A stretch of DNA of 64,000 nt from Paramacrobiotus metropolitanus (taxonomy: Eukaryota > Tardigrada > Eutardigrada > Parachela > Macrobiotidae), in NCBI RefSeq assembly GCF_019649055.1, contig NW_026570276.1:682001-746000 (forward strand), in the 5' to 3' direction. Both the position numbers and the translations under genes were made by a program. This document shows positions 62,742 through 64,000 of the stretch, piece by piece. Position 1 is the first letter of the stretch. Each line of letters starts with the position of its first letter. The notes below the pieces were generated by a model. The model searched no databases. It worked only from the letters and a program-made list of their open reading frames with translations, and had not been told where the DNA came from.

Positions 62742-64000
62742 TTGCCCGTTTCCCTGAACCGGCGCCCCGCCTTGTTGCGCGCCCTGCACGTTTCCTTGCA
62801 TATTTCCTTGTTGTTGTCCGATATCATTTGCCGGGTTCACATTCTGTCCGCATCCGTTATTTTGGCCGCCTCCATTATTGTACTGGCCGCCTCCTCCTTG
62901 TTGATAGTTTCCTTAACCACCATTTCCGCCGCCTCTGTAGTTTCCGCGGCCAAAGCCTCTGTTCCTTCCTCTGAAGCCGCCGCGGTAGCCGCCACGATTG
63001 CCACCGCCTTGGCCACCATTTCCGTTTCCGTTTCCATAATTTCCGTTTCCATTCTGATTTTGGAAGTTTGCCTTGGCCTGATACCATTGAGCGATCAGGT
63101 CATATCCGTTTGCTACCGCCTGGCGCCAGCCGCCCGAATTGCGCAACCGTTGCCACTCTCTGAAGGCGAACAAGTTCGGGTTCTGATCCGGCGGTGTGGT
63201 GGCGAACTTGCATCCCTGGGTCTGGTAGTTGCCATACATACAGTATTGGCACATCTGCACACCATTTGCAACCCATCCATCAATCATTTGAAACTTGAAT
63301 TCCGTTCGTGACCCCAGATTCTGGTGGAGTTATTCTGGTTTCCTCTATTTGGCTGAAAGTTGCCTTGACCTTGACCTTGATTCTGGAAGTTCCCTTGACC
63401 CTCATTCCAATTTCCGTTTCCATAACCGTTTCCACCGAAATTTCCGTTGCCCACTCCTTGTTGTGGTAACCCTACATTCATAGGGGCCAAATTCTGTGGT
63501 GCTGGTGGAGCCACATTCTGAGGTGCCGGTCTCACTTGAGCCGCCGCTTGTATTGCCGCTACCATTGCGTACGTTATCGGTTGCCCCGTCTGGCTGTCGA
63601 TATAGGTCACTTCTCTGGTGACCTCTTGCACTGGAGTCTCCCTTCGATATTCGACTGGTTGCTGAATTGGTGCAGCTGCCATTCTCTGTTCCGGCACATT
63701 TTCAACTTGGCCTGATCGGATCGTCGCGTAATCTTGGCTACGTTGACCTTTAGGCGCCTTATATTTTTCTTCGCCAGTAACCCAATGTCTCAAGAAGTCC
63801 TTTACGTCAGTTGGCGTTCTGCGCTTTTGTGTACGCAATGCCTTGTAGAGCTCATTGTCCACTCTGCATCCTTCGATTAGGAAACCCACTGCTTGTTTTT
63901 CAGTTATGATTCTCTTTGCTTTGAATCGCATCATCGCTTGATAGTACTGGTCAAGCGATTCTTTTCCAAGTTCGAATTTCCTTGCATAGGCCTCGCGTAA
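62733..64000 (-). CDS. gag: gag of the second element, 5' part outside the window
   Basis: Open at the right window edge. Capsid-like helices LREAYARKFELGKESLDQYY, then FLIEGCRVDNELYKAL and VKDFLRHWVTGEEKY; then Pro/Ala-rich and Gly/Asn-rich low complexity (GNGNFGGNGYGNGN). After a frame change near 63285 come a short Cys motif (CQYCMYGNYQTQGCKF) and RGG-type repeats. An in-frame TAA near 62911 interrupts Gly/Gln repeats, which continue to TAG at 62733-62735. RGG boxes suggest RNA binding. Confidence 0.65.

Larger units (their letters stand above)
51837..63751 (-). promoter_or_regulatory. Field of about 37 AAAGGTCA sites
   Basis: Minus-strand AAAGGTCA (plus-strand TGACCTTT) starts at plus coordinates 52410, 52505, 52649, 53571, 54096, 54279, 55459, 55937, 56335, 56377, 57226, 58614, 58834, 58942, 59525, 60128, 60370, 60463, 60576, 60774, 61115, 61397, 61447, 61764, 61845, 61979, 62011, 62404, 62452, 62668 and 63744. 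Six more lie on the plus strand: 51837, 54488, 55134, 58514, 58669, 59880. Many one-mismatch variants also exist. The motif falls in all three reading frames (encoding ERS, KVT or KGH), and at least one copy (54096) is between ORFs. AAAGGTCA equals the monomeric nuclear-receptor site (NBRE type). Confidence 0.7.
51858..64000 (-). mobile_element. Second Ty3/gypsy-like element, decayed, extends past the window
   Basis: On the minus strand the order is gag (open at the right window edge), charged region with protease, long charged linker, RT, RNase H, integrase, and a 726-aa accessory ORF. No env and no LTR are seen. Several frames are interrupted: in-frame stops near 62911, 60884, 59207, 58523 and 57186, and frame changes near 61965, 61040, 58302, 55140 and 54415. 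The number of lesions indicates an old copy, or heavy assembly error. The region is saturated with AAAGGTCA. Confidence 0.8.

Overview
This window looks like nuclear DNA of an invertebrate animal. Its genes are split by GT-AG introns, many only 50-180 bp long. It holds a local family of seven-transmembrane receptors and a small family of one-pass membrane proteins, and more than half of it is transposable elements. A tardigrade or similar small-genome ecdysozoan would fit, but that is a guess from overall style; nothing here fixes the species.

Left part (1-27 kb) is a lineage-specific gene cluster. GPCR A (+, 126-2550) and GPCR B (-, 8793-10381) are intact four-exon rhodopsin-like receptors of 411 and 400 aa with matching exon boundaries. 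Between and beyond them lie two five-exon, CUB-like, single-pass membrane genes, G (+, 4313-7811) and H (-, 14723-18232). They form an inverted paralogous pair with nearly identical exon lengths. A GPCR exon fragment (11.2 kb) and a shredded GPCR pseudogene C (21.3-24.3 kb) belong to the same family. C is broken by a hAT remnant, a 66-bp snap-back insertion, a foldback/MITE and a frameshift. Several MITEs and long hairpins occupy introns and spacers.

Middle (27.2-42.7 kb): GPCR E (-) has had a 13.9-kb Ty3/gypsy-type LTR retroelement inserted into its third exon, between two copies of the 4-bp target CAAG. The LTRs (324 bp) differ at one position, so the insertion is recent. Besides gag-pro-pol the element carries four small ORFs upstream of gag (three mutually paralogous, one membrane protein), a 619-aa duplicated zinc-finger/RING-like accessory protein and an envelope-like glycoprotein. 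This is an unusually complex gene content.

Right part (45-64 kb): GPCR F (-) lacks exon 1 and has a damaged splice acceptor. A 2.76-kb tyrosine-recombinase-type (Ngaro/PAT-like) non-autonomous element begins 19 bp upstream of its exon 2, with split direct repeats and a SAP-domain ORF. From 51.86 kb to the window edge runs a second, decayed Ty3/gypsy-like element (-). It has a very long charged region around its protease and an accessory 726-aa protein with a duplicated C-terminal module in place of env. It also carries a striking field of about 37 exact copies of AAAGGTCA in all three reading frames. That motif field and the accessory genes of the 13.9-kb element are the most novel signals here.
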